A stretch of DNA of 64,000 nt from Sporocytophaga myxococcoides DSM 11118 (GTDB lineage Bacteria; Bacteroidota; Bacteroidia; Cytophagales; Cytophagaceae). This document shows, one piece after another, positions 24,624-34,577 of this stretch. The stretch is from contig NZ_AUFX01000005.1 in assembly GCF_000426725.1 (NCBI RefSeq), positions 124,001 to 188,000 of the forward strand, read 5' to 3'. Both the position numbers and the translations under genes were made by a program. The notes under the pieces were generated by a model. It was not told the origin of the DNA and searched no databases. It worked only from the letters and a program-made list of their open reading frames with translations. Within the stretch, counting starts at the first letter, position 1. Every line of letters begins with the position of its first letter.

Positions 24624-25819
24624 TTGCTATTAAAATTATACTATTAATTCTGTTTGTTTATTTATCGGTCTGTGTATTTTATGGATTTCTGTTCTCTTTA
24701 GCCGGAAGACTTGGTGGACTGCGAAGGTATAAATTACGGGAACCTTCGGGAAGATTTGCAGTGTTTATACCATCATATAAAGAAGATGAGGTAATTCTTA
24801 ACTCAGCCAAGGAAGCTTTGAAACAAGATTATCCTCAGCATCTGTATGATGTCATAGTGATAGCAGATTCATTACAAAACAGCACATTGAATTTGTTGAA
24901 ATCAATGCCTGTTAAAGTGATTGAAGTTTCCTTTGATAAAAGTACTAAGGCCAAGTCTCTTAATGTAGCTTTAAGTCAGCTCGATGAAAACGCATATGAC
25001 TATGCACTCGTGTTAGATGCTGATAACATTATGAAAGCAGATTTTATAAGAAAATTAAATTCCGTTATTTCTGTTAAGGGCATAGGTGCTGTACAAGGGC
25101 ACAGGGTCGCAAAAAATATGAATACTAATTTTGCCATACTGGATGCCGTGAGTGAAGAGATTAACAATCATATTTACAGAAGAGGTCACAGAGTTTTAGG
25201 ACTTTCTTCCGGGCTTATTGGCTCAGGGATGGCTTTTCATTATAAGTATTTTAAGAACGTTATGGCTACCAATAATGCTATTGGAGGCTTTGATAAAGAA
25301 CTGGAGCATAAGCTTCTCAGGGATAAAGTTAAAATTGAATATGTAGAAGATGCCTATATATTGGATGAAAAGGTTGAAAATGCTGAAGTGTTTCAGAATC
25401 AGCGCAGGAGGTGGATATCTGCTCAGTTGCACTATTTCAGAAAATATTTCTTTCAGGGGCTTTGGCATCTTATAACAAAAGGAAATATGGACTTCTTTGA
25501 CAAAGCTTTCCAGCAATTTTTGGCACCAAGGGTCTTGCTTTTAGGAGTGACAGGTGTGACAGCAGTAGTATCCGCAATATTCGAATTTGCAACGGGGATT
25601 ATAGCATTTCCTGGAGCGTTCTATTGGATAAGCTTGTTCCTTGTGCAGATGTTGGGCTTGACTATTGCAGTACCAGCTGAATTCTTTACTAAAAAGAATT
25701 TAAAGGCAATAGCACAGCTGCCTAAGGCTTTTATAGTTATGCTTTTGGTACTATTTAAATTAAAGGGAGCTAATAAAAAATTTATCCATACGCCTCACTC
25801 AGGAAGTTCGAAAGTATAG
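24620..25819 (+). CDS. Membrane glycosyltransferase family 2
   Basis: Protein of 399 aa with an N-terminal membrane helix (IKIILLILFVYLSVCVFYGF) and two or three C-terminal helices (VLLLGVTGVTAVVSAIFEFA; SLFLVQMLGLTIAVPAEFF). The GT domain has AVFIPSYKEDEVILNSAKEA, YDVIVIADS, KAKSLNVALSQL, YALVLDADN (DxD) and the processive-type NQRRRWISAQL motif. The membrane topology and QxxRW-like motif resemble GT2 enzymes that make or extend beta-linked glycans, so it may be processive. Overlaps the previous GT by ATGA; followed by a convergent terminator. Confidence 0.8.
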   Translation: MIAIKIILLILFVYLSVCVFYGFLFSLAGRLGGLRRYKLREPSGRFAVFIPSYKEDEVILNSAKEALKQDYPQHLYDVIVIADSLQNSTLNLLKSMPVKVIEVSFDKSTKAKSLNVALSQLDENAYDYALVLDADNIMKADFIRKLNSVISVKGIGAVQGHRVAKNMNTNFAILDAVSEEINNHIYRRGHRVLGLSSGLIGSGMAFHYKYFKNVMATNNAIGGFDKELEHKLLRDKVKIEYVEDAYILDEKVENAEVFQNQRRRWISAQLHYFRKYFFQGLWHLITKGNMDFFDKAFQQFLAPRVLLLGVTGVTAVVSAIFEFATGIIAFPGAFYWISLFLVQMLGLTIAVPAEFFTKKNLKAIAQLPKAFIVMLLVLFKLKGANKKFIHTPHSGSSKV

Positions 25820-25843
25820 ATATTAAGATTGGGTTTAATGTTT

Positions 25844-25876
25844 ATGATAATCCTTCTTTTAATGGAGGATTATCAT
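25844..25876. terminator. Bidirectional terminator
   Basis: ATGATAATCCT (25844-25854) and AGGATTATCAT (25866-25876), an 11-bp perfect stem between the convergent ends at 25819 and 25880. Confidence 0.75.
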
Positions 25877-25879
25877 TTC

Positions 25880-26614
25880 TTAGTTCTTAATATCTTGTTT
25901 CATAAGTTTTGGTGATTCAGTAATATGTTGTTTTTTGAAAGTATATATAATTCCTGCTATCAATACAATACTTCCCAATAGTAACACTTTTATTTGAATG
26001 AAGTCATAAAGGATTCCGGCAAATAATCCTCCGAGAAAGAAAAATGATATGATGGTAAATCGAAGTTTTATTGATCTATATAACTTTTGTTTTTGATCTA
26101 TCTCTGAATAAAAAAAAAGTTGAGAAAGTTCAATACCTAAATCAGTAAAGAGTCCTGTCAAATGTGTTGTTCGCACAGTAGCATTGCTTATTTTGGTAAC
26201 CAGGGAATTTTGCAGGCCCATAGTAAAAAGTAATAATGTTGCAATAAGATTTGCATTGTTATCTATAAAGTTCTTGCTCAGTAGACCTGCAGATGTGAGA
26301 ATAATACTCTCAAGGATAATTGGAACTATAAAGACAAATTTTGCACTTTTCCTCGAAAATATTTCTATCAGCAAGCCGGAAGCAAATGAACCTGAAAAAA
26401 AAGCAACAATAAATACAAAGTATAAGATTGTCTGAATTGTGTTCAACTTAAATGCTTCGTCAATAAAAAAAGCAAAATGACCTGTAATATTTGTAGTCAG
26501 TTTCGCTACTGATAAAAAGCCCGCAACGTTTACTATTCCTGCCACAAAGGAAAGTAGGGATGCAATCTGAAGATTATGTTTGAAGGTTCTTTCTCTTCCA
26601 TGGTGAATAAACAT
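25880..26614 (-). CDS. DUF1275 (YoaK-like) membrane protein
   Basis: Protein of 244 aa with six or so hydrophobic segments. The family signatures are LLSFVAGIVNVAGFLSVAKL, TTNITGHFAFFIDEAF, FFSGSFASGLLIE, LLFTMGLQNSLVTKISNATV and RTTHLTGLFTDLGIELSQL. The function of DUF1275 is not established. It interrupts the polysaccharide genes and is in opposite orientation to the operon, so it is probably not part of the pathway. Confidence 0.85.
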   Translation of the reverse strand: MFIHHGRERTFKHNLQIASLLSFVAGIVNVAGFLSVAKLTTNITGHFAFFIDEAFKLNTIQTILYFVFIVAFFSGSFASGLLIEIFSRKSAKFVFIVPIILESIILTSAGLLSKNFIDNNANLIATLLLFTMGLQNSLVTKISNATVRTTHLTGLFTDLGIELSQLFFYSEIDQKQKLYRSIKLRFTIISFFFLGGLFAGILYDFIQIKVLLLGSIVLIAGIIYTFKKQHITESPKLMKQDIKN

Positions 26615-26782
26615 TGCAAGCTAATTTTCGAGGTTATGATTTTCAAAATTGATCGTATCCTGCAATTTATTAAAAATACAAAGAAAGGGAAATGTATAGC
26701 CATCACACGTCAGGAAGAATAATAACTTTATATTTTTCTCCTCTACATTTTCCTTTAGCACTCTTTCTCCTAATCTGTTATA

Positions 26783-28390
26783 TTATTTCTTTTTCCAGTA
26801 TATCTTACTAATTCTCAACTTATCGTCGTCTGACTTGATCCTTATGTAATACATAGATTCAGAAAGGTTAAATGGCACGAGATTTATTTCAATTGTATTA
26901 TTATCAGTAAAAGTATATGAATTGACAGGAGTACAATTACCATTCATATCGACAATTGCTATTTCTGGATTATTGGAAGCTATTTCAGGTATGGTTAATA
27001 AAAGCTTGTCAGAAACTGGATTGGGATATGCATTTAACTTATTGTCTGAAAATATACTGGGAATATTGCTTAGTGGAATTGGAGGTTGTCCGGTTTCGTA
27101 TTCTGTTTGAGGTTTAGAGCTCCATTTTATATTGATAAGTTTGGTGGTATCCTCATTGTTATAGCTAATGAAACTAACGTTATCTTCAGTGATTATTTTA
27201 GCAATATTTTCATCAGTGTTTAAGTTAAGGGAAAGCTGGTATCTTCTTTGGTCAGGCATTTCTGAAAGATCAAGATAAAGTATTAACGTGTCTCCATATT
27301 GTTCTGTAATTGGTCTAGCACAGTTACGGGTCTGTATATATTCATAAACTTCCTGAAGTGGAGCCATATACATATTGTCCTTTCCCTTTATACCGAATCT
27401 TTGTTCAAGACTGTTCATGTAGTTTTCAAAAGTTGGATAAGCAATACTACCTCCTTGAAGAACTTCGCCCACCTGATGAGTAAAAGCTGAATACCAGATA
27501 TGATTATCAGGTGAACTTTGAGCATCTATCTCGTCTAATTTACTAATGTATCTATTCAGATTAACTTCATCCAAAAATTGTCTGAACATTTCATAATGCT
27601 TAAGATTTTTAAGAGTATCGGTTTTTATACCATTAATGCCTTTATAAAATTTCTGGTTATAAATTGATTTCATACCCAGCTTTATCGCAGGCTCAGCATA
27701 TCCGGTGTCTCCTCCTGGTATTACAAAATGTGTCATCGTAATATTTGTCTTATCATATACATATTTTATGTTTTGTGATATCTGGTATTCATAGTCGGTG
27801 TCCGGGCCTGTTTGATGTGAAAAACTATGATTGAGGACATCCCAGTCACTTTGATACATTATCTTCAGCTCATCCCATGTCATGTCTTCATTGTTCTTTT
27901 TTACGTGATTGTCGTCTCCTCTCCCGTTGGTACTACACATGGCTATGCCAAGTTTAAAAGGAATGCTATTGCCACAACCGTCAGAAAAGAATAGTCCGGG
28001 GAAATCTCTATCGAGTTTATAATTTTTACCTCCATTCACCAATGGATAGGCATAATCATAAGCACAGGCTTTTCCGTCATCCAGTGTGAAACTAAAGGCG
28101 AAAGCTTTATTATACATTAGAGGACATTTTGTAAGACTATAAGATAAAGGTTTGGAGTTGAATATGATTGTTATTTTAGCTCCAGTTACCTTTTCGGTGG
28201 AGCTTATTCTTCTTAATAGATTACTATTCCGCGTAAGCCTTTTATTATTTGATTTCTTATTAAGCACTACTTTTGATAAATATTTTTTTGTGGTATCTCT
28301 TGATGATGCTTTTACCAGAAAATAAAACATTGAGGGGAAAAGCAGAAACAGTAAAATACAAATTGTTATTTTTCTTTCGCTGAATAACAT
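26783..28390 (-). CDS. T9SS-secreted polysaccharide deacetylase family protein
   Basis: Carbohydrate esterase-4-like protein of 535 aa. An N-terminal hydrophobic segment (ICILLFLLFPSMFYFLVKA) is the signal. The NodB-type domain shows AFSFTLDDG (Asp104, Asp105) and the metal-binding WDVLNHSFSH (His188, His192), followed by FVIPGGDTGYAEP. Residues 300-430 form a linker and second beta-rich domain. The last 80 residues are a T9SS sorting domain (LNAYPNPVSDKLLLTIPE, EIAIVDMNG, SMYYIRIKSDDDKLRISKI, ending KKK). It should be exported to the cell surface, where it could deacetylate the polymer made by the adjacent locus or chitin-like substrates. Confidence 0.75.
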   Translation of the reverse strand: MLFSERKITICILLFLLFPSMFYFLVKASSRDTTKKYLSKVVLNKKSNNKRLTRNSNLLRRISSTEKVTGAKITIIFNSKPLSYSLTKCPLMYNKAFAFSFTLDDGKACAYDYAYPLVNGGKNYKLDRDFPGLFFSDGCGNSIPFKLGIAMCSTNGRGDDNHVKKNNEDMTWDELKIMYQSDWDVLNHSFSHQTGPDTDYEYQISQNIKYVYDKTNITMTHFVIPGGDTGYAEPAIKLGMKSIYNQKFYKGINGIKTDTLKNLKHYEMFRQFLDEVNLNRYISKLDEIDAQSSPDNHIWYSAFTHQVGEVLQGGSIAYPTFENYMNSLEQRFGIKGKDNMYMAPLQEVYEYIQTRNCARPITEQYGDTLILYLDLSEMPDQRRYQLSLNLNTDENIAKIITEDNVSFISYNNEDTTKLINIKWSSKPQTEYETGQPPIPLSNIPSIFSDNKLNAYPNPVSDKLLLTIPEIASNNPEIAIVDMNGNCTPVNSYTFTDNNTIEINLVPFNLSESMYYIRIKSDDDKLRISKIYWKKK

Positions 28391-28598
28391 ATGATTAGAG
28401 AATTGAATTTAATGCGTTTAACTGCTAAGGGTAGAAGAAGTTTGTAAAACTTTTTAATGGAATAGTTGCATGTGATTTCGGTGACTTATTATTTAGATAA
28501 GATCTGTTAAGAATAAGACGATGAATGGAAATCAAAAAGTTTTGAATTTATTGGTGAGGAATAAAAAAAAAATTTGAAAAAAGAACCTTATTGAAATT

Positions 28599-28628
28599 AA
28601 AAAGGCAGATGTATTACCTGCCCTTTTT
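28599..28628 (-). terminator. Terminator of the 28644-31448 gene
   Basis: On the minus strand GGGCAG, 9-nt loop, CTGCC and then TTTTTAA; arms at 28604-28608 and 28618-28623. Confidence 0.75.
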
Positions 28629-28643
28629 AATGATTAACTCTAA

Positions 28644-31448
28644 TTATTGTTTAATAAATTTAAGCGTTGCTGATTTCGCATCTCCATTAAGTAGTTGCAT
28701 GAAATATACACCAGGCTCCAGATCTGATACATTTACTGGAAAATCCAATCCGCTATTTGCAGAGCCCACTGTTGTTTCCTTTATCGACTGACTCATACTG
28801 TTGAAGATCTTAATACTACAGTTTTGATTGGTTTTATCTTTCAAACTGATATTGATAATATCTTTAGTAGGGTTTGGATATGCAAGTATATCAGAAGCAG
28901 AAGAGGAATTATTCCATTTGATTGAAGAGATAATTGAAGGCTCAACTTCAATATAATCCCATGTAGCGTTGAAAGTTGAATTAGCGTTTCTGGATGTTGA
29001 GATGATACCTACTGCCAAAGATGTGTCTGATCTTTGTATTGCTCCTTTGGTTTTTCCTGAAGCTATGACTGGATCAAAGCTATAAGCAGTCTTACCGATC
29101 TGATATCTAGGATAGACGGTTGCGGTAGCAGGATCTATATGAAACTGGAAAACAATAGCTTCTGATGGGATAGTTGCTGTTGGGAGATCATTTTGAACTG
29201 TTGTTGCTTTACCATTTACTTCTGTAACTAATGCAATACCTCCTTTACCCCCGTTAGAGTTAATAACAAGTTTGATATAGTTATCTTGATCGCCATTTCC
29301 GATAAATATTCCCTGAGACTGTTCATCTATAGGAGTTTCTGCATTAAAGTAGCTTGGAAGTATGGCTGCTGAAACTACATATGTTCCTGAATTTTTATCT
29401 GCGTTTACACCGAACTGAAATCCATTCATCTGTGTATTGATATCTTCAAATGCATCACCAGGTGTAACTCCTTCAAGAGTGAGTGCTCCGGCAGCACCTC
29501 CTGCAATCATATTGTAAGGGTCATACAAATTAAGATAATCAGTTTTGTAGTTGGTCATCAATCCAGTAAAGCCAAGGCCAAAGAAACCTGTACCCGGATC
29601 ATAGTTGAACAATGCATAATGTGTTGGAATGGTAGTAGAGGAACCATTATCCTTATCTCGTACATAAAGATCTACAATATCTTTGATTCCATCATTGTCA
29701 TCATCGTCATCAAGTAAGTCACCCTTTAAGTCTGCGTCAAAATCAGTTGGTTTATCTGCCCCATTGCAAGGATCTGTTCCAGTTTTGGTTTCCTCATCAT
29801 TTGAGTAGCCATCCTGATCATCATCATTAGGGGAGTTAGGGCCGCTGTTACATTCTATTGCAGCGCCTGGCTCAAAGATATCTATCCTGCTTTTGCCCCA
29901 GCTTGCAATCCAGATACTGCCTTCAAATATTTCACCATCTGCTTGCGCTGTAATGTCAAGTGGTTTTGCATCTCCGATTGACCATCCTTTATCCAGATTA
30001 ACTCTGTTGGGTTTTTTGCTATTGAGAATTACCTTAGGATCATCTGATGTTTTTATTCTGAAAATATCTCCTTCATATCCAACAGCTAATATATCGCCAT
30101 ACATGCTGTTTCCCGAGTAAAGGTATTCACACATGCCATTGGTAGATTGTTCAAAGTATATTAATGATTTATCTGCAGTAGTGCCTGCGTCATAATAATC
30201 AGCTTCCCTGATATCTTTCATGCTTTCTGGAACAGGAGGCCAGTCAATAGGAAGAGGAAAGTTTGGATCAGAATTATCATTTCTCCATTTGCTACCATGA
30301 ACTGAATCATTTGTGAATAAACCAGCTCCTGAAGGGTTAGCTCTTATAGGTGTTGGATGTCCTGCATAATATTCACCTGGTTGATATGTATTAATATTAC
30401 CAATATATTCTAAGCCATCGAAGTTACCGACTGTCAAAGAACCTGGCTCACCTGCAGGATACTTATTGGTAACTGTTCCGTTTTCTTTTACTGGATACCC
30501 ACCCCAGTTTCTGTTAGGTCCGTTATCTATACTATAGACTCTGCCACTTCTTGAAGGGTGTTTGGTAACTACTATGTCATAAGGATTTCTAAAACCTCCT
30601 GCATAAATCTGAACCGGCCCGCCAGGAATTATCTTTGTCTGGTTAAGTCCGTCATTTCCTCCCCAAGGATCAAAGATATCTGTACCGTCTGGCTTATTAG
30701 ATCTTGTGGGGTCATCCAAAGTTGGTATGTCATATTTGTAGGGATTCTTACCAGTGGAGTCAGTCAAAGTGGGCAACGCTTCAATTGTTGCCAGATCCAC
30801 TTCAAGTATGGCAGCGCTAAGGGCATATTCTGTAATGTATGTCCACAAAGCTGATGGAGCTCCAGAGTTTGTTCCTCCTCCCTGACAAACTAAAAGTTTA
30901 TTCCCGTATTTTACTAGTCCGTTTGTTGCATGGTTTTCTTCAGATCTTGGAAGGCCTCTTACAAGATCTATCTTTTTCCACTGTCCACTTTCTTTGTATA
31001 ATTTTGAAATTACACCTGAGTTGGTGCAAAGGTTAACATCTCCAAAGCTACCAGCTCCAATACGGGAATCGCTGGATGTTATATATATAATTGGATTAGT
31101 GGCATCTCCTTCAACTAATATTCCGGTTACTTGCCTTTTTTTTCCCGGGGCGTATGTGCCATCGTCATTATGGTTGGGAATGTCTCTGACTAATGTAATA
31201 GTTTCAGTACTTGTAGCTGTATAGTCATTAGGGCCGTTACGCTGGATTGTTGCAATTTTTATCTGCCCATCCTGCTGTGCTATATATAATTTACCATCCG
31301 GACCAAATTGCAGAGAAGTAGGATTATTTAAGTTTATATTTTTTAACTGACTATTTGTAAAATTCTGGCCAAATACACTGACCAGATTAATCAGGGAGCA
31401 TATCAGAATTGATGATGCTGTTCTTAAAAAGCTGTACAAATTTTTCAT
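28644..31448 (-). CDS. T9SS-secreted glucose/sorbosone dehydrogenase-like protein with TSP3 repeats
   Basis: Large exported protein, about 934 residues from the ATG at 31448 (MKNLYSFLRTASSILICSLI); the longer frame has 22 extra residues that spoil the signal peptide. Residues about 30-500 resemble the soluble sugar dehydrogenase (PQQ/GSDH) propeller: NPTSLQFGPDGKLYIAQQDG, RGLPRSEENHATNGLVKY, AGGFRNPYDIVV and YSIDNGPNRNWGGYP. Next are thrombospondin type 3 calcium repeats (NDDDQDGYSNDEETKTGTDP, DDDDDNDGIKDIVD), a lectin-like beta domain (AVGIISTSRNANSTFNATWD) and a T9SS sorting domain (ILAYPNPTKDIINISLKD). Paralog of the next gene. Substrate unknown. Confidence 0.8.
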   Translation of the reverse strand: MKNLYSFLRTASSILICSLINLVSVFGQNFTNSQLKNINLNNPTSLQFGPDGKLYIAQQDGQIKIATIQRNGPNDYTATSTETITLVRDIPNHNDDGTYAPGKKRQVTGILVEGDATNPIIYITSSDSRIGAGSFGDVNLCTNSGVISKLYKESGQWKKIDLVRGLPRSEENHATNGLVKYGNKLLVCQGGGTNSGAPSALWTYITEYALSAAILEVDLATIEALPTLTDSTGKNPYKYDIPTLDDPTRSNKPDGTDIFDPWGGNDGLNQTKIIPGGPVQIYAGGFRNPYDIVVTKHPSRSGRVYSIDNGPNRNWGGYPVKENGTVTNKYPAGEPGSLTVGNFDGLEYIGNINTYQPGEYYAGHPTPIRANPSGAGLFTNDSVHGSKWRNDNSDPNFPLPIDWPPVPESMKDIREADYYDAGTTADKSLIYFEQSTNGMCEYLYSGNSMYGDILAVGYEGDIFRIKTSDDPKVILNSKKPNRVNLDKGWSIGDAKPLDITAQADGEIFEGSIWIASWGKSRIDIFEPGAAIECNSGPNSPNDDDQDGYSNDEETKTGTDPCNGADKPTDFDADLKGDLLDDDDDNDGIKDIVDLYVRDKDNGSSTTIPTHYALFNYDPGTGFFGLGFTGLMTNYKTDYLNLYDPYNMIAGGAAGALTLEGVTPGDAFEDINTQMNGFQFGVNADKNSGTYVVSAAILPSYFNAETPIDEQSQGIFIGNGDQDNYIKLVINSNGGKGGIALVTEVNGKATTVQNDLPTATIPSEAIVFQFHIDPATATVYPRYQIGKTAYSFDPVIASGKTKGAIQRSDTSLAVGIISTSRNANSTFNATWDYIEVEPSIISSIKWNNSSSASDILAYPNPTKDIINISLKDKTNQNCSIKIFNSMSQSIKETTVGSANSGLDFPVNVSDLEPGVYFMQLLNGDAKSATLKFIKQ

Positions 31449-31571
31449 GGTGTAGGTATTATTGACATAAAAAATAACTGAATAAACAGACCAGTGTTTA
31501 TTGATAAATGTCAATTTTGATGGATAGTTATCAGTCTATCGTGTAGAAAACTGGATTATTAATAAGTTTGA

Positions 31572-31619
31572 TAAAAAAATAAAGATGAGTTTTCTATTAA
31601 TGAAGAACCCATCTTTATG
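31572..31619 (-). terminator. Terminator of the 31634-34447 gene
   Basis: ATAAAGATG (31579-31587) and CATCTTTAT (31610-31618), with a partly paired interior; on the minus strand followed by TTTTTTTAT. Confidence 0.7.
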
Positions 31620-31633
31620 TAAATCAGATATAT

Positions 31634-34447
31634 CTACTTCTTGATAAATTTTATTGTTGCAGAATGTTCCTGACTTTCTGAAATTAATTGAAAATAGTAG
31701 ATCCCGCTTGGATAATCTCCCATTTTAATTCCATAATCATCGCTGCCTGGAGTAAAGTTTATAATTCTTTCATCAACTTGCTGACATAAGTTATTGAAAA
31801 TTTTTAATGTGTAGTTCTGCGAAGATTCTTCATTGATATTGAGATGAACAAAGTCACTGGATGGGTTTGGGTATAAGTTTATATTTTTTGATTTGGCACC
31901 ATTGTGCCAGAAGTTTATTGAAGTGATGTCTCCGGGATTGACTTCAATGTAATCCCAGGTTGCACTGAATCTTTTACTGGAGCCCCTTGATGTCGCAATG
32001 AGCCCTACAGCTAAAGCAGTTTCTTCGTTCTGTATCGCAGTAGCTAACTTGCCCGTTATCTGAATTGGATCAAAGCTATACATTGCATTATCTATTTTAT
32101 ATTTAGGATAAATTGTGTTTGATGCTGGGTCAATGGTGAGGTAAAAGACGATATTGGTTTGAGGAATGGCTCCCGGCAATGCATCTTCAATACTGGTAGC
32201 AACACCATCTTTTTCTGTCAACAGTTCAATTCCTCCGGCACCTCCATTTGCGTTTAATGAAAGTTTAACATAATTATCCTGATCACCTGTACCTATGAAC
32301 ATCCCCTGTGATTGAAAATCTTCAGGAGTTCCGGAGCTAAAGTAATTGGGAAGGATCCCTGTTTTTACAGTGAATATTCCCGTGTTTTGGGTAGTGTTTA
32401 TACCAACCTGAAATGCATACTGTTGGTTGTTATTTCCTTGATAAGCATCACCTTCTGGAATTTCTTCTACTGTGAGCGCTCCGATTGCTCCTCCAGCAAT
32501 AATATTATTACTATTATAGAGAGCACTGTAATCGGTTGTTCCATTTGACATTAATCCTGTTAGTCCCACTCCAAAAAAGCCTGTACCAGGATCTGCATTG
32601 GTAAGATTAAATATTTTGGGAATATTATTTTGTAATCCATTTTGATTATCCAATGCGAAGAAATCCTGATTGTCAAGGATGCCATCATTATCATCGTCAT
32701 TATCCCACTTGTCACTTATTTTGTCGCTATCATTGTCTGATGGGGCATCAGCAGCATTACATGGATCTGTTTGGTTGTCATTTTCTTCTGCATTGGAAAA
32801 TCCATCGTTATCATCATCTGCTGTGGGTACGGTATTACTGCATACAACTGTTGCCGGTTCGAATACTTTTATTACGTTTGCAGAATAAACAGCAACCCAT
32901 ATTGTTCCTTCATAAATTTCTCCATCTCCTTGTGAAGTAACATCCAGAGCTTTTCCTTCAAGCGCACTTCCAAGAGGTTTGTCTAAATTTAATCTGGTAG
33001 CATCTTTATTGTTAAGCACAGCGTCTCCTGTTGCATTAAGTTTTATCCTATACAAATTTCCGTCAAATCCGGCAGCAAGAATATCACCATATAGTGCATT
33101 GCCTGAATATCTGTATTCACAGATACCATCAGTAGAATTGTCAAAATAGAGCAGTGCTTTATCTGCATCAGTTCCGGCTTTTCTATATTCGCTTTGCCTT
33201 GGATCTGCAACTGGAACCGGAGGCCAGTCTGAAGGTAATGGTAATGAGGCATTGCTGTTGTCATTACGCCAGCCTGCACCACTAGGTGAATTGGTATATA
33301 AACCTGCACCTGAAGGGTTTGCCCTTATTGGATTTGGATGACCTCCATAAAAAGAGCCAGTAACATAAGTGTTCATATCTCCAATAAATTCCAAGCCATC
33401 ATAGTTGCCGACATCCTGTGATCCGGGCTCTGAGGATGTATATTTGTTAGTTGCATTTCCATTTTCAAGAGTAGGATTGCCTCCCCAGTTTTTGTTGGGT
33501 CCATTGTCGATGGAGAAAATTTTTCCAGCTTTGGAAGGATGTTTCAATACCAATATATCATAAGGGTTTCGGAAACCTGAAGCAAAAACCTGAACAGGAC
33601 CATTGAGAACTATCTTTGCCTGATTTAATCCATCGTTACCTCCCCATGGGTCATTTTGATCGGAACCATCTGTGTTATTAGGCCTTGTCGGGTCATCAAG
33701 GGTAGGTATATCATATTTATAAGGGTGTTTTCCTGTGGGGTCCTGCTTATCCGGAAGGTTTTCAACAACGTTTAAATCTACAGAAAGGATAGCAGCTGAA
33801 AGTGCATACTCGCATATATATGCAAATACATTTGAGGGAGCGCCCGCATTTGTCTGGCCACCCACTGCAACTAACATTATTTTTTTACCATTCCCTTCAT
33901 AGAGATATATTCCATTGGTGGAATGTGTTTCCTCTGATCTGGAAAGCCCTCTGACAAGGTCTACTTTAGTCCATGTATTTCCGGTTTTGGTCAATTTGGA
34001 TAATACTCCGGAATTAGTGCAAAGATTGATGTCACCATTGCTTGCTCCACCAATCCTGGGATCACTGGATACAACATATAGTATAGGATTATCAGAAGTT
34101 CCGGCAACAGTAAGGCCGGTAACAAGTCTTTTAGGTGAAGGCTGCGCCAGCATTGTGCCATCATCATTGTGATTTGGTATTTCTTTTACAAGGGTTATAG
34201 TTTCAGATCCCGTTACTGAATAATTGTTCGCTGACGTTCTGTTAATTGTCAATACCTTTATAGAACCATCCTGTTGCGAGACATAAAGTTTACCATCTGG
34301 TCCGAATTGAAGAGATGTAGGTGTAATAACTCCTGCATTCTGAAGGGTACTTGATGTAAAACTCTGACCAAATGCAAAAAACTGATTTAGAAATAGGAGC
34401 AAAGTAGCAGTGAAGATTTTTTTCGGAAATGAGCATGTATTTTTCAT
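31634..34447 (-). CDS. T9SS-secreted glucose/sorbosone dehydrogenase-like protein with TSP3 repeats (paralog)
   Basis: Exported protein of 937 aa with signal peptide MKNTCSFPKKIFTATLLLFL and the same domain order as its downstream neighbour: sugar-dehydrogenase propeller (TPTSLQFGPDGKLYVSQQDG, RGLSRSEETHSTNGIYLY, ASGFRNPYDILVL, FSIDNGPNKNWGGNP), TSP3 repeats (DDDNDGFSNAEENDNQTDPC, DNDDDNDGILDNQD), a beta-sandwich (AVGLIATSRGSSKRFSATWD) and a T9SS sorting domain (INLYPNPSSDFVHLNINEE). Sequence is about half identical by eye throughout, so the pair arose by tandem duplication, each with its own terminator. Probably calcium-binding surface proteins acting on or binding carbohydrate. Confidence 0.8.
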   Translation of the reverse strand: MKNTCSFPKKIFTATLLLFLNQFFAFGQSFTSSTLQNAGVITPTSLQFGPDGKLYVSQQDGSIKVLTINRTSANNYSVTGSETITLVKEIPNHNDDGTMLAQPSPKRLVTGLTVAGTSDNPILYVVSSDPRIGGASNGDINLCTNSGVLSKLTKTGNTWTKVDLVRGLSRSEETHSTNGIYLYEGNGKKIMLVAVGGQTNAGAPSNVFAYICEYALSAAILSVDLNVVENLPDKQDPTGKHPYKYDIPTLDDPTRPNNTDGSDQNDPWGGNDGLNQAKIVLNGPVQVFASGFRNPYDILVLKHPSKAGKIFSIDNGPNKNWGGNPTLENGNATNKYTSSEPGSQDVGNYDGLEFIGDMNTYVTGSFYGGHPNPIRANPSGAGLYTNSPSGAGWRNDNSNASLPLPSDWPPVPVADPRQSEYRKAGTDADKALLYFDNSTDGICEYRYSGNALYGDILAAGFDGNLYRIKLNATGDAVLNNKDATRLNLDKPLGSALEGKALDVTSQGDGEIYEGTIWVAVYSANVIKVFEPATVVCSNTVPTADDDNDGFSNAEENDNQTDPCNAADAPSDNDSDKISDKWDNDDDNDGILDNQDFFALDNQNGLQNNIPKIFNLTNADPGTGFFGVGLTGLMSNGTTDYSALYNSNNIIAGGAIGALTVEEIPEGDAYQGNNNQQYAFQVGINTTQNTGIFTVKTGILPNYFSSGTPEDFQSQGMFIGTGDQDNYVKLSLNANGGAGGIELLTEKDGVATSIEDALPGAIPQTNIVFYLTIDPASNTIYPKYKIDNAMYSFDPIQITGKLATAIQNEETALAVGLIATSRGSSKRFSATWDYIEVNPGDITSINFWHNGAKSKNINLYPNPSSDFVHLNINEESSQNYTLKIFNNLCQQVDERIINFTPGSDDYGIKMGDYPSGIYYFQLISESQEHSATIKFIKK

Positions 34448-34514
34448 GTCGAATAACTAATAATTTCAGTACTTAACTGAAGTGTTAGCTCAGTGTTTAT
34501 GCATTTAAACAGAC

Positions 34515-34551
34515 AAGGGAGAAAGAATAAAATGTATATTCTTTCTCCCTT
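34515..34551 (-). terminator. Terminator of the Kelch gene
   Basis: Perfect 15-bp stem AAGGGAGAAAGAATA (34515-34529) / TATTCTTTCTCCCTT (34537-34551), 7-nt loop, just downstream of the minus-strand gene ending at 34578. Confidence 0.7.
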
Positions 34552-34577
34552 AGACTTAAGGTGTGATGATTTAATAT

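Noticed and set aside
25880-26614. DUF1275 gene as part of the polysaccharide pathway
   Set aside because: Opposite orientation, separate terminator, and the family has no known link to polysaccharide export.
32653-32940. Plus-strand frames inside the dehydrogenase-like genes, including His- and Ser-rich ones
   Set aside because: They are complements of the Asp/Asn-rich TSP3 repeats; the minus-strand proteins have real domains.
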